Below, piece after piece: positions 48,188 through 60,733 of a DNA stretch of 64,000 nt. Below the pieces are notes generated by a model. The model was given only the letters and a program-made list of their open reading frames with translations. It was not told the DNA's origin and ran no database searches. The position numbers were made by a program, and so were the translations under genes. This DNA comes from Delphinus delphis (taxonomy: Eukaryota; Chordata; Mammalia; Artiodactyla; Delphinidae): NCBI RefSeq assembly GCF_949987515.2, contig NC_082696.1, positions 35,320,431 to 35,384,430 of the forward strand, read 5' to 3'. The stretch's first letter is position 1; each line of letters opens with the position of its first letter.

Positions 48188-48723
48188 GGCAGTGTGCTAG
48201 CTAATCTCCAAAGATGGCCTCCAAAAATACCTCATTACCTATCTGCTGTTCCTCACATCAAGAGCTTATTCCCCCACCCCAATCCACCAGCATGGCTGGT
48301 CTTGTGACTGCCTTGACCAACAGGGGATTAAAATGGATATTCTGGTACTTTTGATCCAAGGACTTAAGAGTACTAAAAGTGTCTACTTCCTGACTCTTGG
48401 AGTCTTAATCCATGATGTAAAGCTGCCCTATTGGATAAGGGGGCCACATGAAGACGTTCTAGGGGATGAGACATTATGGGAAGAAGGAATCAACTTGGAA
48501 GAGACCTGAGGCCCAGATACATGAGTGAAGAAGTCATCTTGGACACCCCAGCCCAGCTATCATCTGACTGCAATGGTATGAGATTTCAAGTGAAACCAGC
48601 AGAAGAACAGCCCAGCTGAGCCCCAGCCAACCCAAAGAATCATGAGGAACAATAAAAGTGTCACTGTGTTAAGCCATTAAGTTTTAGGGTGATTTGTTAC
48701 ACAGCAAAAACCAAAACAGGCAG
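48188..48723 (+). mobile_element. Solo MLT1-type LTR (ERVL-MaLR) with 5-bp TSD
   Basis: The LTR at 48,193-48,718 (526 bases) starts TG and ends CA. The 5-bp target duplication ggcag lies at 48,188-48,192 and 48,719-48,723, as expected of the ERVL class. The body shows 'ccaaagatggcctccaaaaa' near the start. Near the end it has AATAAA (about 48,650), 'gttaagccattaagtttt' and 'gatttgttacacagca'. There is no internal proviral sequence, so it formed by LTR-LTR recombination or as a solo copy. The exact MLT1 subfamily is not resolved. Confidence 0.82.
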
Positions 48724-50182
48724 TATGTTAGCAGCATAGACTTTTATGGCTGGAACAGCTTTAAATATTAGTAAAGTGTCCTGTGTCATGAGTTATTCTG
48801 TGTTATTTGCTCAAACTATAAACTTCTTAAGGGCAAAGAATGTGTTTTAATGGTTTTTATGTCCCTCATTCTCTAGCATAGTGCCCTAAAAATACTGGGT
48901 GCTGAAATAATATTTATTATCTTGTCCACAGACTAAGTACCTTAGAGACCCAGTGAATTTATTTTGGCTCTCAAGTTTTAGAATAAAGCTAATTTTGTTA
49001 TAAAATCATTTCCTTACATACAAAAAAAATCTTTGTGGACTATATTATTCACAAGATTTCAGAATCCAAAAACATTATTTTAATATCACTTATATCTTGT
49101 ACCTTTATTATTTTTCATATGTGAAGAAGCATTGTTTACAAATATTATTCAACTCTAATAGTATAGAAAAATATAATTACTTTGAAGCTTTCCCTAGAAA
49201 CCAAAAAGAAAACTGACTCAGCTGCATCTAGAAATAAAGTAACATTTAAAATTCCAAATGACTCAGAGTAACATTATATTTTATTACTCAAGGGCATAGA
49301 ATCTATATTACTGGTAATATCCCAAAGCACTTTAGAAGGCTTACGTGAGTAACAATGAAATGATTGCATTTCCAGAAAGACACTTGGCAAGTTTATTGCT
49401 GTTTTTTCCTGCACTTCTTCAGTGATTCAACCTTTTGGCTAGACATTTTAACTTCTGCATCACTGGAGGCTTATCCAAAATATATTTCAAATAACCACAT
49501 ACCTTCAGAGCCTCATTCTTAAAATTTTTAGGAATATTTCACCAATTCAATGATCTCACTGGCTAAATATCCTTAGCTATACAATTCTGCACGTACATCA
49601 CATATCATTTGGGGGTAAAAGTGCACTAGGTACACTGATAATCTACCTGGCTATGTTTATTTCCTATTATTGAATTGTTTTAAGTATACTGGTCATTTAG
49701 TTAGAAGGTACTTCACCTGGGATAACAGGTGGTATTAGAAAGCAAGAGAATAAAATGACACACAATTTTGAAAATATATTTAAGATGTTAAATGTTAAAA
49801 CTATAAACATGAAATATAAATTTTTTAATTTAAAGATGTTTGAAACTACGTATTTATGTGTTAGTTTTCATATTTATAAGCTGGTCCTCAGATTACATGC
49901 ATTTCCTACACTTTCTCACTGGTAAAATCTGGGTTTCCTCTGGCCACACAGTTTGAAAAAGCAATAGGATCAAAAACAGTAACAAGTGTCCTGACTCTGT
50001 ATTCAAACAGCTAAAAGAATGTCAGCCTAATATGTAAAGGTTTTTAACTTAATGATTTCATACATTTTTTGTAGAATCAGTGGGTTCTACAAAATAGCTC
50101 TTCTGCCAGAGACACATACCTAATACATGCCTCTTCTTCCTTTAATGACAAAACCTTGATTGTGTTCAGAGAAACAAAGTGC
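48724..50182. other. Unassigned DNA with a weak L2-like end
   Basis: At about 48,815-48,915, 'ataaacttcttaagggcaaa', 'tagcatagtgccctaaa' and 'gctgaaataatatttatt' resemble an L2 3' end. I recognise nothing else in the remaining 1.2 kb. Confidence 0.45.
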
Positions 50183-52285
50183 CAAAAACACTAATACTTG
50201 GGAATAAAATTTAACCAAGGATGTGAAAGACCTGAACACTGAAAACTATGAAATATTGAGGAAAGAAACTGGAGATGTAAACAAATGGAAAGAGATATGA
50301 TGTTCTTGGATTGGAAGTAGTAATTTTGTCAAAATGTTCATTCTACCCAAATTAATCTACAGATTCAGTGCAAGCCCTATTAAAAGCCCAATGGCATTTT
50401 TCACAAAAAAATAGAATAAACTATCCTAAAATTTGTATGGAACTGCAAAAGACCCCAAAAAGACAAAGCAATCCTAAGAAACAACAAAGCAGGAGGCATG
50501 ACACTTCCTGATCTCGAGCTATATTACAAATCTATAGTAATCAAAACAGTATGGTATCAGCATAAAAACAGACATACAGACCAGTGGAACAGAAGAGAGA
50601 GCCCAGAAATAAACCCATGCATATATGGCCAACTCATTTTAGACAAGGGCATCAAGAACACACAATGGGGAAAGAATAGACTCTTCAATAAATAGTGTTG
50701 GAAAAACTGGATATCCACATGCAAGAGAAGGAAACTGAACCCCTTTCTTATACCACACACAAAAATTAACTCAAAATGGATCAAAGACTTAAATGTAAGA
50801 TCTGAAACCATAAAACTCCTAGAAGAGGGGCTTCCCTGGTGGCGCAGTGGTTGGGAGTCCGCCTGCCAATGCGGGGGACACGGGCTCGTGCCCTGGTCCG
50901 GGAGGATCCCACATGCTGCGGGGCGGCTGGGCCCGTGGGCCAGGGCCGCTGGGCCTACGTGTCCGGAGCCTGTGCTCCGCAATGGCAGAGGGCACAGCAG
51001 TAAGAGGCCCGCATACCGCCCCCCCCCCAAAAAAAACTCCTAGAAGAAAACACAGGGAAAAAGATCCATGACATTGGTCTTGGCAATGATTTCTTGGATA
51101 AGACACCAAAAGCACATGCAAAAAAAGCTAAAACAAGTAGAGCTACATCAAACTAAAGAGCTTCTGCACAGCAAAGAAAACCATCAATAAGCTGAAAAGG
51201 CAACTTACAGAACATGAGAAAATATTCACAAACCACATATCTAATAAGGGGTTACTATCCAAAATATATAAAGAACTCATGCAACTTAATAGCAAAAAAA
51301 CCAAATAACCCAATGAAGAAATGGGCAGGACCTGAATGGGCATTTTTCCGAAGACATATAAATGGCCAATATAAAAAGTGCTCAACATCACTAATCACCA
51401 GGGAAAGAGAAAACAAAACCAAAATGAGATATCACAGCACACTTGTTAGGATGGCTATTATCAGCAAGAAGATAACAAATGTTGGCAAGGATGTGGAAAA
51501 AAGGGAACCTTTAACACTGTTGGTGGGAATGCAAATTGACGTAGCCATTATGAAAACCAGTATGGCAGTTCCTAAAAAAAGTTAAAAATTGAACTACCAT
51601 ATGATCCAGCAATTCCACTTCTGGGCATAAATTTGAAGGAATTTAAATCAGCATCTCAAAAAGATATCTGCACACCATGCTCATTGTAGCATAATTCACA
51701 ACAGCCAAAATATGGAATTAACCTAAATGTCCTTCAATGGATGAATGGATAAAGAAAATTTTATATATTTAATATAATTCAGCCATAAAGAGAATGAAAT
51801 CTTGCCATTTGAGAAAACATGGATGAACCTAGAGGGCATTATGTTAAGTGAAATAAGCCAGATAAAGACAAATACTGAATTATCACTTATATGTGGAATA
51901 TAAATTTTTTTTTTAAAGCTGATTTCATAGAAGCAGAGAATATAATGGCAGCTGTCAGGGCTGAAGGGAGAAATGGGGTGACATAGATCAAAGGGTACGA
52001 ATTTTCAGTTATAAGTGCTTAGGATCTAATGTACAGCGTGATGACTATACTTGGTAATACAGTACTGTATACTTGAAAGTTGCTGAAAGTAGATATTAAG
52101 CATTCAACAATTCTCACCAAATAAACAAATAAATAAATAAAAATAACTATGTACAGTGATGGATGTTAAGTACCTTGCTATTGGTAATCATTCCACAATG
52201 TATATCAAATCATCATGTTGTACACTTTAAATATATACAATTATATTTGTCAATTATTCCTCAGTAAAGTTAAAAAAATAATTTT
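50183..52285 (+). mobile_element. Old L1M: ORF2 3' half and 3'UTR
   Basis: 5'-truncated inside ORF2 (start near 'acttgggaataaaatttaac'). It carries coding relics, for example [20 protein letters not shown] at about 50,510 and the C-terminal GVKDVEKREPLTLLVGMQ-like frame at 51,480. The 3'UTR ends near 52,275 with 'ggtaatcattccacaatg' and 'caattattcctcagtaaag'. It is interrupted by the SINE at 50,827. Confidence 0.85.
50812..51047 (+). mobile_element. Short-form CHR SINE with C10-A8 tail and 15-bp TSD
   Basis: The body at 50,827-51,032 has A box TGGCGCAGTGG and B-box-like GGCTCGTGCC. The usual CCGCA...A tail is replaced by ten C (51,019-51,028) and then eight A, half of which belong to the TSD. 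The TSD aaaactcctagaaga is perfect at 50,812-50,826 and 51,033-51,047. Nested in the L1M. Confidence 0.95.
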
Positions 52286-52975
52286 TTCCAGACTCTACTT
52301 CAACCAGAGGTAGTCATATGACAAGTTCAAGTCAATAAAATGAAAAGCTTTTTCTCTCCTGATGCAGGCACCATCCTTTCCTGTTTCTTCATTTTTCTTC
52401 TAGCATGGAACACAAAGGTGATATCCAGAGATACAGCAGCTATCTTGAAACTACAGGAATATGCATGAATATGAAGAAAGGCTTTCACCTCAAGATTGAG
52501 AGGAAAGACAGAAAAATCCCAGGACCTTGATGAAATATTTAAGCCATTGCAGTTTCCTAAACTGCTCTCTTCCCTCTTTTTGTCTAAGCTGCTATATTTG
52601 GGATTTCTATAGCCTATATCTTAACATGCCCAAAAGTCCTCTAGATCATGGTTTAAATCAGTTATAATTTACCAATGTCACTCCTAACTAGTTAAATGCT
52701 GAAATGACTTTTAGACACTAAACAAAAGACTTTATATAATTTTTTTTCCTTTGTGAATTCTTCCAGATCTAGTATCTCTTCATTTCAGAGCTTTGAGCCT
52801 TTTGTGGAATCACTTCACATCTGATCCATTTCAAAGTAGTTTCACTGTCTATTACCTCTTAACCCACTCACAATTACTAGAATAATTTCCAAAACACCAT
52901 TTTCTTTCCTTACAACCCCATTCAAAGAACCTCACTGACAACCCACTATCCCCTGCACTGACTCTAAAATTCTTG
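52286..52975. other. Unassigned DNA, possibly part LTR-derived
   Basis: 52,290-52,560 has a loose resemblance to mammalian MaLR LTR sequence ('gtcatatgacaagttcaag', 'gcagctatcttgaaactac'), too weak for an assignment. The rest shows nothing. Confidence 0.35.
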
Positions 52976-53335
52976 GCTCAAGTTTTCTACCATTTGGAAA
53001 TCTTCCAGACAATCTCTTCAATCTCATCATACATGCCCCTACACTCTAAACTTGGGTTCATCTTATGGTTTATTCCTTCTTCCTTGTCTGTGCCATTTCC
53101 TATGTATTTTCTGCCAACTTTCAACCCTCCACTATCCTTTTCCACCAAGTCTGAATTTGGTGATCTCTGTGATTACTATGACCTTGATTTCTAAAATTTT
53201 ATTTGCAAATATTTAAGTAAATTCTATATAGTAAATATTCCCAATTAAATAAACTTCTTGAATGCAGGGATACTGTCTCTCTTGCACTCTGAGTGCTCAG
53301 CATACAGCAAGTACTAAATAAATGAACATGTCCAA
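52976..53335 (+). mobile_element. Probable L2 LINE 3' end
   Basis: Only the final part is convincing: 'aaacttcttgaatgcaggg', 'gtgctcagcatacagcaag' and 'tactaaataaatgaac'. The upstream pyrimidine-rich sequence is consistent with L2 but not diagnostic. Confidence 0.5.
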
Positions 53336-54086
53336 CATGATTATTTGAGTGTATGGTATACATTAACAAATTCAGAAACTATTCACAAGGTGACACTCAA
53401 AGATGTTATTAGATCTCAAAGATACCATGCAAGTATGGTTCATTAATACCTAATTTAATCCACTTAAAATCTGAATTGACCAAAAATATACAAAGATCAC
53501 AGTAAATAAATGAGTTCATTTTATTAGAATAGGAATGTTCTTTCCCTCTGGGCGACCTGAATGGTCCAGTTACAATAAAAATCTAAGAACAGTTGTTTTC
53601 ACAGTACAGGGTGCTCTATGCATGAATTTCTGGGTTAGGAGCATTTAATCAATGTACCAATCTGTATCACCAATACACCCCATCCCACTCCTCAAGTGCT
53701 CTATACTGGGATTTGTAGCTAAGAATAAGTATAGTATATTTAAATACTATGTGACAATTTTAAAAATAGAAATTTTAACAGTTTAACTTACAACTAAAAC
53801 CTCAGTTTTCTAAAATAATTAAAAATTTTATATAGTGTTGAAAATTGCCTTTATTGATATTAACCAAACTATGTAAGGAAACTAATGAAAGATATGTATT
53901 CTTTTTATATTTTGGGCTTCATAATATAAAGACTAAGGTAATTTCTTAAAAATAACTATAGAGTAAAATTTTATAAGAGAAAAAATTATCTTTAAGGCTA
54001 ACTTGAACTTATAATACAAATAAAATGTAACTATACTATACATACATCAGATTGCATTGTTTTTCTCTGCACAGAAAATATTTCTT
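53336..54086. other. Unassigned AT-rich DNA
   Basis: No gene or repeat recognised. Confidence 0.4.
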
Positions 54087-54331
54087 AAAATAGCAACTTT
54101 AGGGACTTCCCTGGTGGCGCAGTGGTTGAGAGTCCGCCTGCCGAGGCAGGGGACATGGGTTCGTGCCCCGGTCTGGGAAGATCCCACGAGCCGTGGAGCG
54201 GCTGGGCCCGTGAGCCATGGCCGCTGGGCCTGCGCTTCCGGAGCCTGTGCTCCGCAACGGGAGAGGCCGCAATAGTGAGAGGCCTGCGTACCGCAAAAAA
54301 AAAAAAAAAAAAAAAAAAAATAGCAACTTTA
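54087..54331 (+). mobile_element. Short-form CHR SINE with 15-bp TSD
   Basis: The body at 54,102-54,316 is complete, with A box TGGCGCAGTGG, B box GGTTCGTGCC and a long pure poly(A) tail. The perfect TSD aaaatagcaacttta lies at 54,087-54,101 and 54,317-54,331. It is the best-preserved SINE here and probably recent. Confidence 0.97.
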
Positions 54332-57300
54332 TTTTTAAATTTGAATTATTTTTAGTATTTATACTTTACAACTGCAAAATCTTAAAATTTAATGTCAGTA
54401 GGGATCAAAATGAGCGTTTTTGCTCCTCATTTAAATCTTGGCAGCCTTAACTCTCAAAACTCAGATATAAAATTTGATTTAAAAGCCCACTAAGAACAAA
54501 TTGCTTAATCAGAAATCTGGACTTCAAAATTAAGGTATTTCACCACCCACAAAATACAGGGAAAAGAAACACATATGGCCACAAAACATAAAAATGCTCA
54601 TTTTCATTTAATGCTTTGTGGATCAGAGTTAGGGAGAAGAAAAAGAGACGTTTTTCTTGCTTAACCAATTACTGAAATCCCTAAACAGTAGCTTTGAATA
54701 GCCTCTTTTCATCATAAACACACACAGATAACATTATGTTTCTTTACACTGTGCTATCCTAGTTGTGGTTTGATCCCAACTCACATATATCTCTGAAAAT
54801 GTATAATTAAGTCACGATTCCATTTTAATTATCCCTGACCCCAAGTTTACAATATTTAAAGATTAGGCTAGGTAATCTAAGTTCATTATAATGCTACCAC
54901 CCCAATAATCTGTGCTTCTACCTGAAAATTAAGAAATTCTAGTCATTTCACATCACTCAGATCTCAAGACTCACCAGGATCTTTTTCTTCAGCCTTTTTG
55001 TCTGTTTGAAAATTGTCCAGCACAGGCAATTTTGAGAGTGATTATGAGCACCGAATTACTTCTCTCTGAATCTTAGTTTCCTGATTTACGTTTAAGCACA
55101 TAATTGTAAATAATATCTATCTTCCAGGCTTCTAGTAAAAACAAAATACCTCAACCATCATACCAACAGGGTGTCTTCTGAGCTGCTTTAACTCAGTCAC
55201 AATTGCCTGGATACTAAAGTTACTTTATACATCCCACAGTATTTCAGTAACTCTTCTTCATGCCTCTCAATCCTGGTCAAGTGGGTGAAAGAGATATGGA
55301 AGGGAACGAAATAAGAAGGACACTAAATTTCCTTGATACAAGTCTTCTTTGACATGTAATAACGTGTAAACTTTTATTCACCCATTCACAAGAGAGTTGA
55401 TTCTCATGAGCAAAGCAACCTTGATAGGAAAGTTACATTGAGAATGGTTAGTCGGTGGGGATAGCACCAGACATAAAGGGTCATGTGGTCACTGGATTTG
55501 GGATGCCTCGAAGCTCAGTGCAGGAGGGGAAGAAGAAGAGCTATTAAACACTGAGGGAAAAAATGGTGTGACAGTTCTGTGGTGAGAGTGAAAGAGGCAG
55601 AAATTTTCAGAATTCATAAATAGAAAAAGTGAAATCTGAAGAAAAACTTGAGAAGCTTTCTGGGTAAAATGCTACAGAAAACTGAATACTGTGCCTTTAA
55701 GAAAGCCTAAAGTCACCTTTAGATAAACTTTTAAGACAGGTTTCTATTCCTTTGAATGTGACACAGCAAAGATGAGACCAAAAGAGGCTGGGTTTTAAGG
55801 TTTTAAGCGATGGTGTCTATCACTCATCCATTCAACAAGTATATATATAATTGAGTGCTTAATTGATGCAGACACAGTAATACACTCTGCAGGGCTACCA
55901 TGCAGAATTCTAGACCTCAGATTTAGTACCAGATGCCTCTAGGAGGCAGCCTAGAACTAAGTCTAGAGTGCATTTCACCATGCCTGTCAAACTCGTAGAC
56001 TCAGGATGCAATGGACTGAATGTAAGACAAATAGTGTGCACTATTATGGTTCCTGGTACAGCATTATAAAGGAAAAAGAGACATGACTGAGGTAAGTACA
56101 ATCTGAGAAGGTCCTTTTAGGTGCTGAATATACAGAAAAGCAAATCCTATATAGCACTATTATCTGTGCACCATATGAAGGAAGTCTAAGAAACTCCCTT
56201 GGAGTTGCAAATCGGACATGAGTTTTGATCCAACTTACATAGATACAGGAAATCTTAAGATATTTGAGTTCCTTTTGGATGGGAGAGGTTAGGTTGAAGG
56301 GAGATATGCTTGAACAGGCTCAAATACTTTGCCCTACTTCTATTGCCCAAGACCAGATTCTTTAACAACCTGGCTGCTACTATTGAACTTGTAATTGAGC
56401 AAGCTTTGTAACCAATGATACAAAGCTAAGTGCTACCAGAAACTTGAGAAAATTTTGGAAAATACCATGCGGAGAAAGAGAACATAACTGAGTCATAGCT
56501 AGAGCATGCACTAAAATTGGCCAGGAATGTCAAAAGAAGTGCCAATTTTTAAGTGTTCACATGGACTGTGAACTCAAATAACTACAGAAATGCAGCAGTT
56601 AACATAAGTAAGGCAGGCCTGACAAAGTGGAGTGAACCAAAGAATGTCTTCATCTGAAAGAAGTTATTTAGGTCCAACTGACTGTGGCTGTTTTATTGCC
56701 ATATTGTGCAATTTTTCAAAAGAAGCCAGAAATTAAATTTGCATGTGGAATTTAATAATTAAAATGTAATCGACTAATTCAATGCTTAAAAACTACATGG
56801 GTCAAACAAAACTTCTCTGTAGGCCAAATACAGTACCTGGGACACAGTCTCTGGTTATTCCATTATAGATGGCCAGCTGTGAGTCCAACAAAGACTCTTC
56901 AAGATGAGACTTAATAGATATAGGCCATTTTTCTTTTAAAATATATTTCTATGTTTTGTTTTTTAAAATAAAATTTGACTATACAAGCCAAAACTGTCCC
57001 AACTTCACCAAGATATATCCTTGAAACAACATCTCCCAGCAGTTTTTCTCTCCTTATTATATTTACCTTTAGATAAGAACAGTGATTCTAGTATGAATCT
57101 TAACTCCGAAAAGCTTGTTTTCAGTACAGTTTCTAAAGAAAATCATAGGGGAAAAAATCAGAGGTGAAGACAGATGAACATAGAACTGAAGAACTGAACG
57201 CAACAGATTTAACAAAAGTTATCAATAAAACAGCTTCTCTCTTTTGGCCTCTTATACAAACACAATTAAAGATATTAGAGAGCTCAGGAGTATTATAATC

Positions 57301-57790
57301 ACTTATGGTTCATAGACTTAAGATTGCCTTAACACAGGATATACTGGCCAGATTGAACTTTTATTTGCACATAGACATTTCTGATCAATAGACAAAGATT
57401 TTGGAGTAAAAATAAATAAATAAATAAAAAAGGGGAGAAAATAAAATTAGTTTTATAAAACAACTCCAACTCTAGAGAGAAAAAGAAAACTATTTTAAAA
57501 ACAAAACCAATGATATTACCAACTTTTTGCTTAGGAACAATTAAGATAATGATTAGATGGTTTTTAAAAATCTTTTGTAGGTATAATTTATAAATGGTAA
57601 TTATTTGCATTTTCCTCGAACACTGTCTTATTCATGAAAATATTGGCTAAAACAATTTAATAATTTAACATACAATGTCAGTGTGAAAATTAGTCTTTTT
57701 CACTTGAGTTTTGTTAAAAACACCTTTCTACATATTAGTTTCATGCTAAATTTGATTTATTAACTTCTGTTTCTGGATGGCTTGGAATTA
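54332..57790. other. Unassigned DNA
   Basis: About 3.5 kb without recognisable coding sequence. A faint MIR-like core ('tctctctgaatcttagtttc' and following) lies at about 55,045-55,140. A faint antisense L2 end lies at about 55,820-55,905. An (AAAT)n stretch lies at 57,407-57,430. Confidence 0.45.
57407..57430. repeat. (AAAT)n microsatellite
   Basis: Five to six AAAT units followed by AAAAGGGG. Confidence 0.75.
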
Positions 57791-57893
57791 GGTAACCAAC
57801 TGTCCCAGTTCGCCTGGGAAAGAAGTTTCCTGGGATGCAGGATCATCAGTGCTAAAGTGGAACAGTTGGACAAACTGGAACAGGTGGTCACCC
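57791..57893. mobile_element. Short inverted-repeat element, probable non-autonomous DNA transposon relic
   Basis: The left end 'ggtaaccaactgtcccagtt' and the reverse complement of the right end 'ggtgaccacctgttccagtt' match at about 17 of 20 positions, giving terminal inverted repeats of at least 20 bases around a 103-base element. I recall this type of sequence as an ancient mammalian repeat but cannot name the family with confidence. Confidence 0.55.
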
Positions 57894-58301
57894 AAGTTAG
57901 AATACATTTATGGCCAGTGTTCCCTCTGAGAGCAAAACAAAACTAGATAATATAAAGAAACCATTTATGTGAAGACAGATGAGATCTGCTAAGGTAACAA
58001 AAAAGGGAGATACTACAACTCCAAACTTGAAAACCTTACAAAAGGTGAGCTGAGATTTGCAGCTGATTTTACCTTGGAGGCATTTACCAATTCTAAGCAA
58101 AGAAAGGAGGTTGAGACTCCAGACTGCTGTAGCAGAGCTTTTGACAGCAATCTAGGACTTCCAATTACAAGGGGAGTTTTCCCTTCAGGACATTTACAGA
58201 ATTCTTATCCTACGTGGAAAAGACCCTGAAAAGTAACGCAGAGTTTTTGGCATTCTCATGTGTCAAAGATTAGCATTCAGTACATGCCAGGAGAGGGAAC
58301 G

Positions 58302-58357
<56 letters not shown>

Positions 58358-58529
58358 TCAAGCTCCCAGTTAAAAGACCTGGAGGGCCAAGGGTAATCAA
58401 GAGGTGAACTAAGTTTCTTTAGAACTTAACCTTGAATCAACATAGCCACTGATTAGATTAAGGTGATCCACCATCACTGTTGGCATAGTGGAGGAAAGAA
58501 TGACCCCAAGGAGAATTTTTTTTTTAACA
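57894..58529. other. Unassigned DNA with a (CA)n tract
   Basis: Nothing recognised apart from the microsatellite. Confidence 0.4.
58302..58353. repeat. (CA)n microsatellite
   Basis: About 25 uninterrupted CA units. The longest pure CA/TG tract in the window and probably polymorphic. Confidence 0.96.
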
Positions 58530-60110
58530 AAATATCCAATTTGAGCAAAATTTATTAGGCATGTCATGAGACAGGACCTCATGAACAAAAACCAAGTGAA
58601 AAAACAAGTAACAAAGGAGATAATCCAATGTTGGCATTAACTGACACCACCTTAAATATAATTACCATATCAGAATAAAGGATAAGCAAAATAGATTTTA
58701 AAAATATTAAGAATGTCATCAGATAAAGCATGCAAGGGGGAAAAATCAGAAATTTAGAACACCTTAGATGGGTCTGAGAGCAGATCAAACAGAGCAGACA
58801 AAATTAGTGAACTCAAAGACAATGGAACAGAAATAGTCAAACTGAAGGAGAAAAAGTATAATGTAAAAAATAGAAGAGTGTAAGAGATATGAGGCATAGT
58901 CAAAAGTCTAATAATAATACATAATTGGATTCCCAGAAGAGGAGAAAATGGGGCAGAACTAATATCTGAAAACAGCCAAGAATCTTCCAAAACTGATGAA
59001 AGACATTATCCTACAATTTCAGAAAGTTCAAGAACCTTAAGCAGAATAAAATGAACAAAACAAAACCTAGGAAAATTAGTCATAGTAAGATTACTGAAAA
59101 CCAGAACAAAAAATCTTTACTAATAGAAAAAAGATATATTGCTTTAAGACTTGCAAACTTCTCAAAAAAATATGGATGCCTGAAGATATGGAATAATATT
59201 GATATTTATGTTATAAAAGCCAACCTAGAATTCTATAGCTAATGAAAATATCAAATTTAAAGGTAAAATATTTTTTCAGACAAAAACTGAGAGAATTTAT
59301 TATCAAGAAACATAAAGAAAATATTAAAGGAAGTTCTTCAGGTGGTTGAAAAAAATGAAATTGAAGAAATGATAAGCAAAGAAAATGGTAAATATGAAGG
59401 TAGATATAAATACTTACTGGATACTAGTATTATCAAGTAATACTAATAATAATTCTAATGTCTTATGTGGTTTAACATATGTAAAATTAAAAGGCAGAAG
59501 TAGATAAATGGAGTTAAAGTGTTCTAAGGTTCTACAGACAGTCAAAGGTTCATGTTATAGCCTGTAGTAAAAGACTGCACAAATAGCTGATTAACAAAAG
59601 ATATATAACAAGCCAATGATGCATATTATAATCCCTCATATAAGAATATATAACTAAGGTAACTGAAGGTAAAATGAATCATAAAAGTTAATTCAAAAGA
59701 AGACAAAAAAGAAAAAGGAACTGAAAGCAGCTGGGTCATAGAAAACAAATAGTAAAATGGTAAATATAAGCCCAAATGTATTCACATTAAATGTAACTGG
59801 ACTATATACCCCCATTACTAATATTATCATATTGGATAAAAAGAACAAAACCCGAGTATATGCCAATTACGAGAGATACACTTTAAAGAATACAGAATGT
59901 TTCAAAGTATCATGATGGAAAATATTTATCATACAAATACTAACCAAATAAAACTCATAGCTAGTCAGACACAGGGTACTCTGAGACTCAGAAAAGGAAA
60001 TTGCACATAATCAGAGGTGACAATATCTCAAGAAAACAAGGCAAATAGATTTTACATGTGATAATAAGAGTATCTCAAAACTGTATCCCTCACCACATGG
60101 AATCAGGAAA
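58530..60110 (+). mobile_element. Ancient L1ME/HAL1-like relic
   Basis: Recognisable ORF1-type order: a coiled-coil-like Lys/Glu-rich stretch, then sequence for IGFPEEE-like RNA-recognition motif near 58,925. Later come 'cagacaaaaactgagagaat' (ORF1 C-terminal) near 59,278 and endonuclease-like sequence 'gagagatacactttaaag' near 59,870. Very diverged and with many stops. End points are approximate. HAL1 and an old L1ME are both possible. Confidence 0.6.
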
Positions 60111-60289
60111 GTACTGCACTTCAATGTAGCTGATATAAATAAGGAGGAAACTGCAGCATGTCAATGGATCCATTACGTTTTGATAATATTTAGAAATATT
60201 CGTTGGATAACAAGATTTGACTATATGCCTCATATTAAGATGAAAGATTTTAATGACAAATTAATGAATATCTATCCGTAGAGAGGGGC

Positions 60290-60392
60290 AATTCATTTAT
60301 CTACTTGATGGAAACTGTAGTAACCTTTTATTATATTTTGTTTAAATACCCAGTGGCTAGCCTACTGCCATGTGTTTGTTAAATGAATGAGC
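60290..60392 (+). mobile_element. Possible L2 LINE 3' end
   Basis: 'acccagtggctagcctactg' followed by 'gtttgttaaatgaatgag' resembles the L2 terminus. Short and diverged. Confidence 0.4.
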
Positions 60393-60545
60393 TGGGTAGA
60401 TACAAACTTATACACATTTGGGCAACCATGGAAGCACAACTAGCAAGGAAAGCAGCCTCTGGAGTAGCAATTCCTCTTCTTTTATCTGAAATTTTGGCAC
60501 CTTGAATTTATGCAATATAGTCAGATTAGGACAATTATCTAAAAC

Positions 60546-60732
60546 AGGCGTAGCAAACTTTCTGTAAAGGGCCAAACAGTAAATATTTTAGGCTTGCGGG
60601 ACATGCAGTATTTATTGCAACTACTCAACTCTACCATGATTTGTAGCATGAAAGCAGTCATAGATAATAGGCACATTATATTGTGCCTATAGTGTGCCTA
60701 TATTCCAAAAAAGCTTTATTTTTAAAACTTTT
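60546..60732 (+). mobile_element. hAT-Charlie-type MER relic
   Basis: 'gcaaactttctgtaaagggc', 'agtaaatattttaggcttg', 'gcaactactcaactct', 'gaaagcagtcatagata' and 'aaaagctttatttttaaaa' occur in the order of a common mammalian non-autonomous DNA transposon. I do not name the subfamily. Confidence 0.65.
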
Positions 60733-60733
60733 G

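Noticed and set aside
48193..48718. An internal retroviral gene next to the LTR
   Set aside because: The flanks are the two copies of the 5-bp TSD, so it is a solo LTR without gag, pol or env.
50557..51121. Minus-strand frames of 157 and 100 residues
   Set aside because: Antisense of L1M ORF2 plus the CHR SINE. The Pro/Gly/Arg-rich peptide recurs wherever this SINE occurs (17,880, 41,830, 43,033, 43,731, 54,102).
54102..54180. Possible tRNA gene, because of good A and B boxes
   Set aside because: The tRNA-like part is followed by a SINE body, poly(A) tail and TSD, and it cannot fold into an intact cloverleaf with a proper acceptor end. It is a tRNA-derived SINE.
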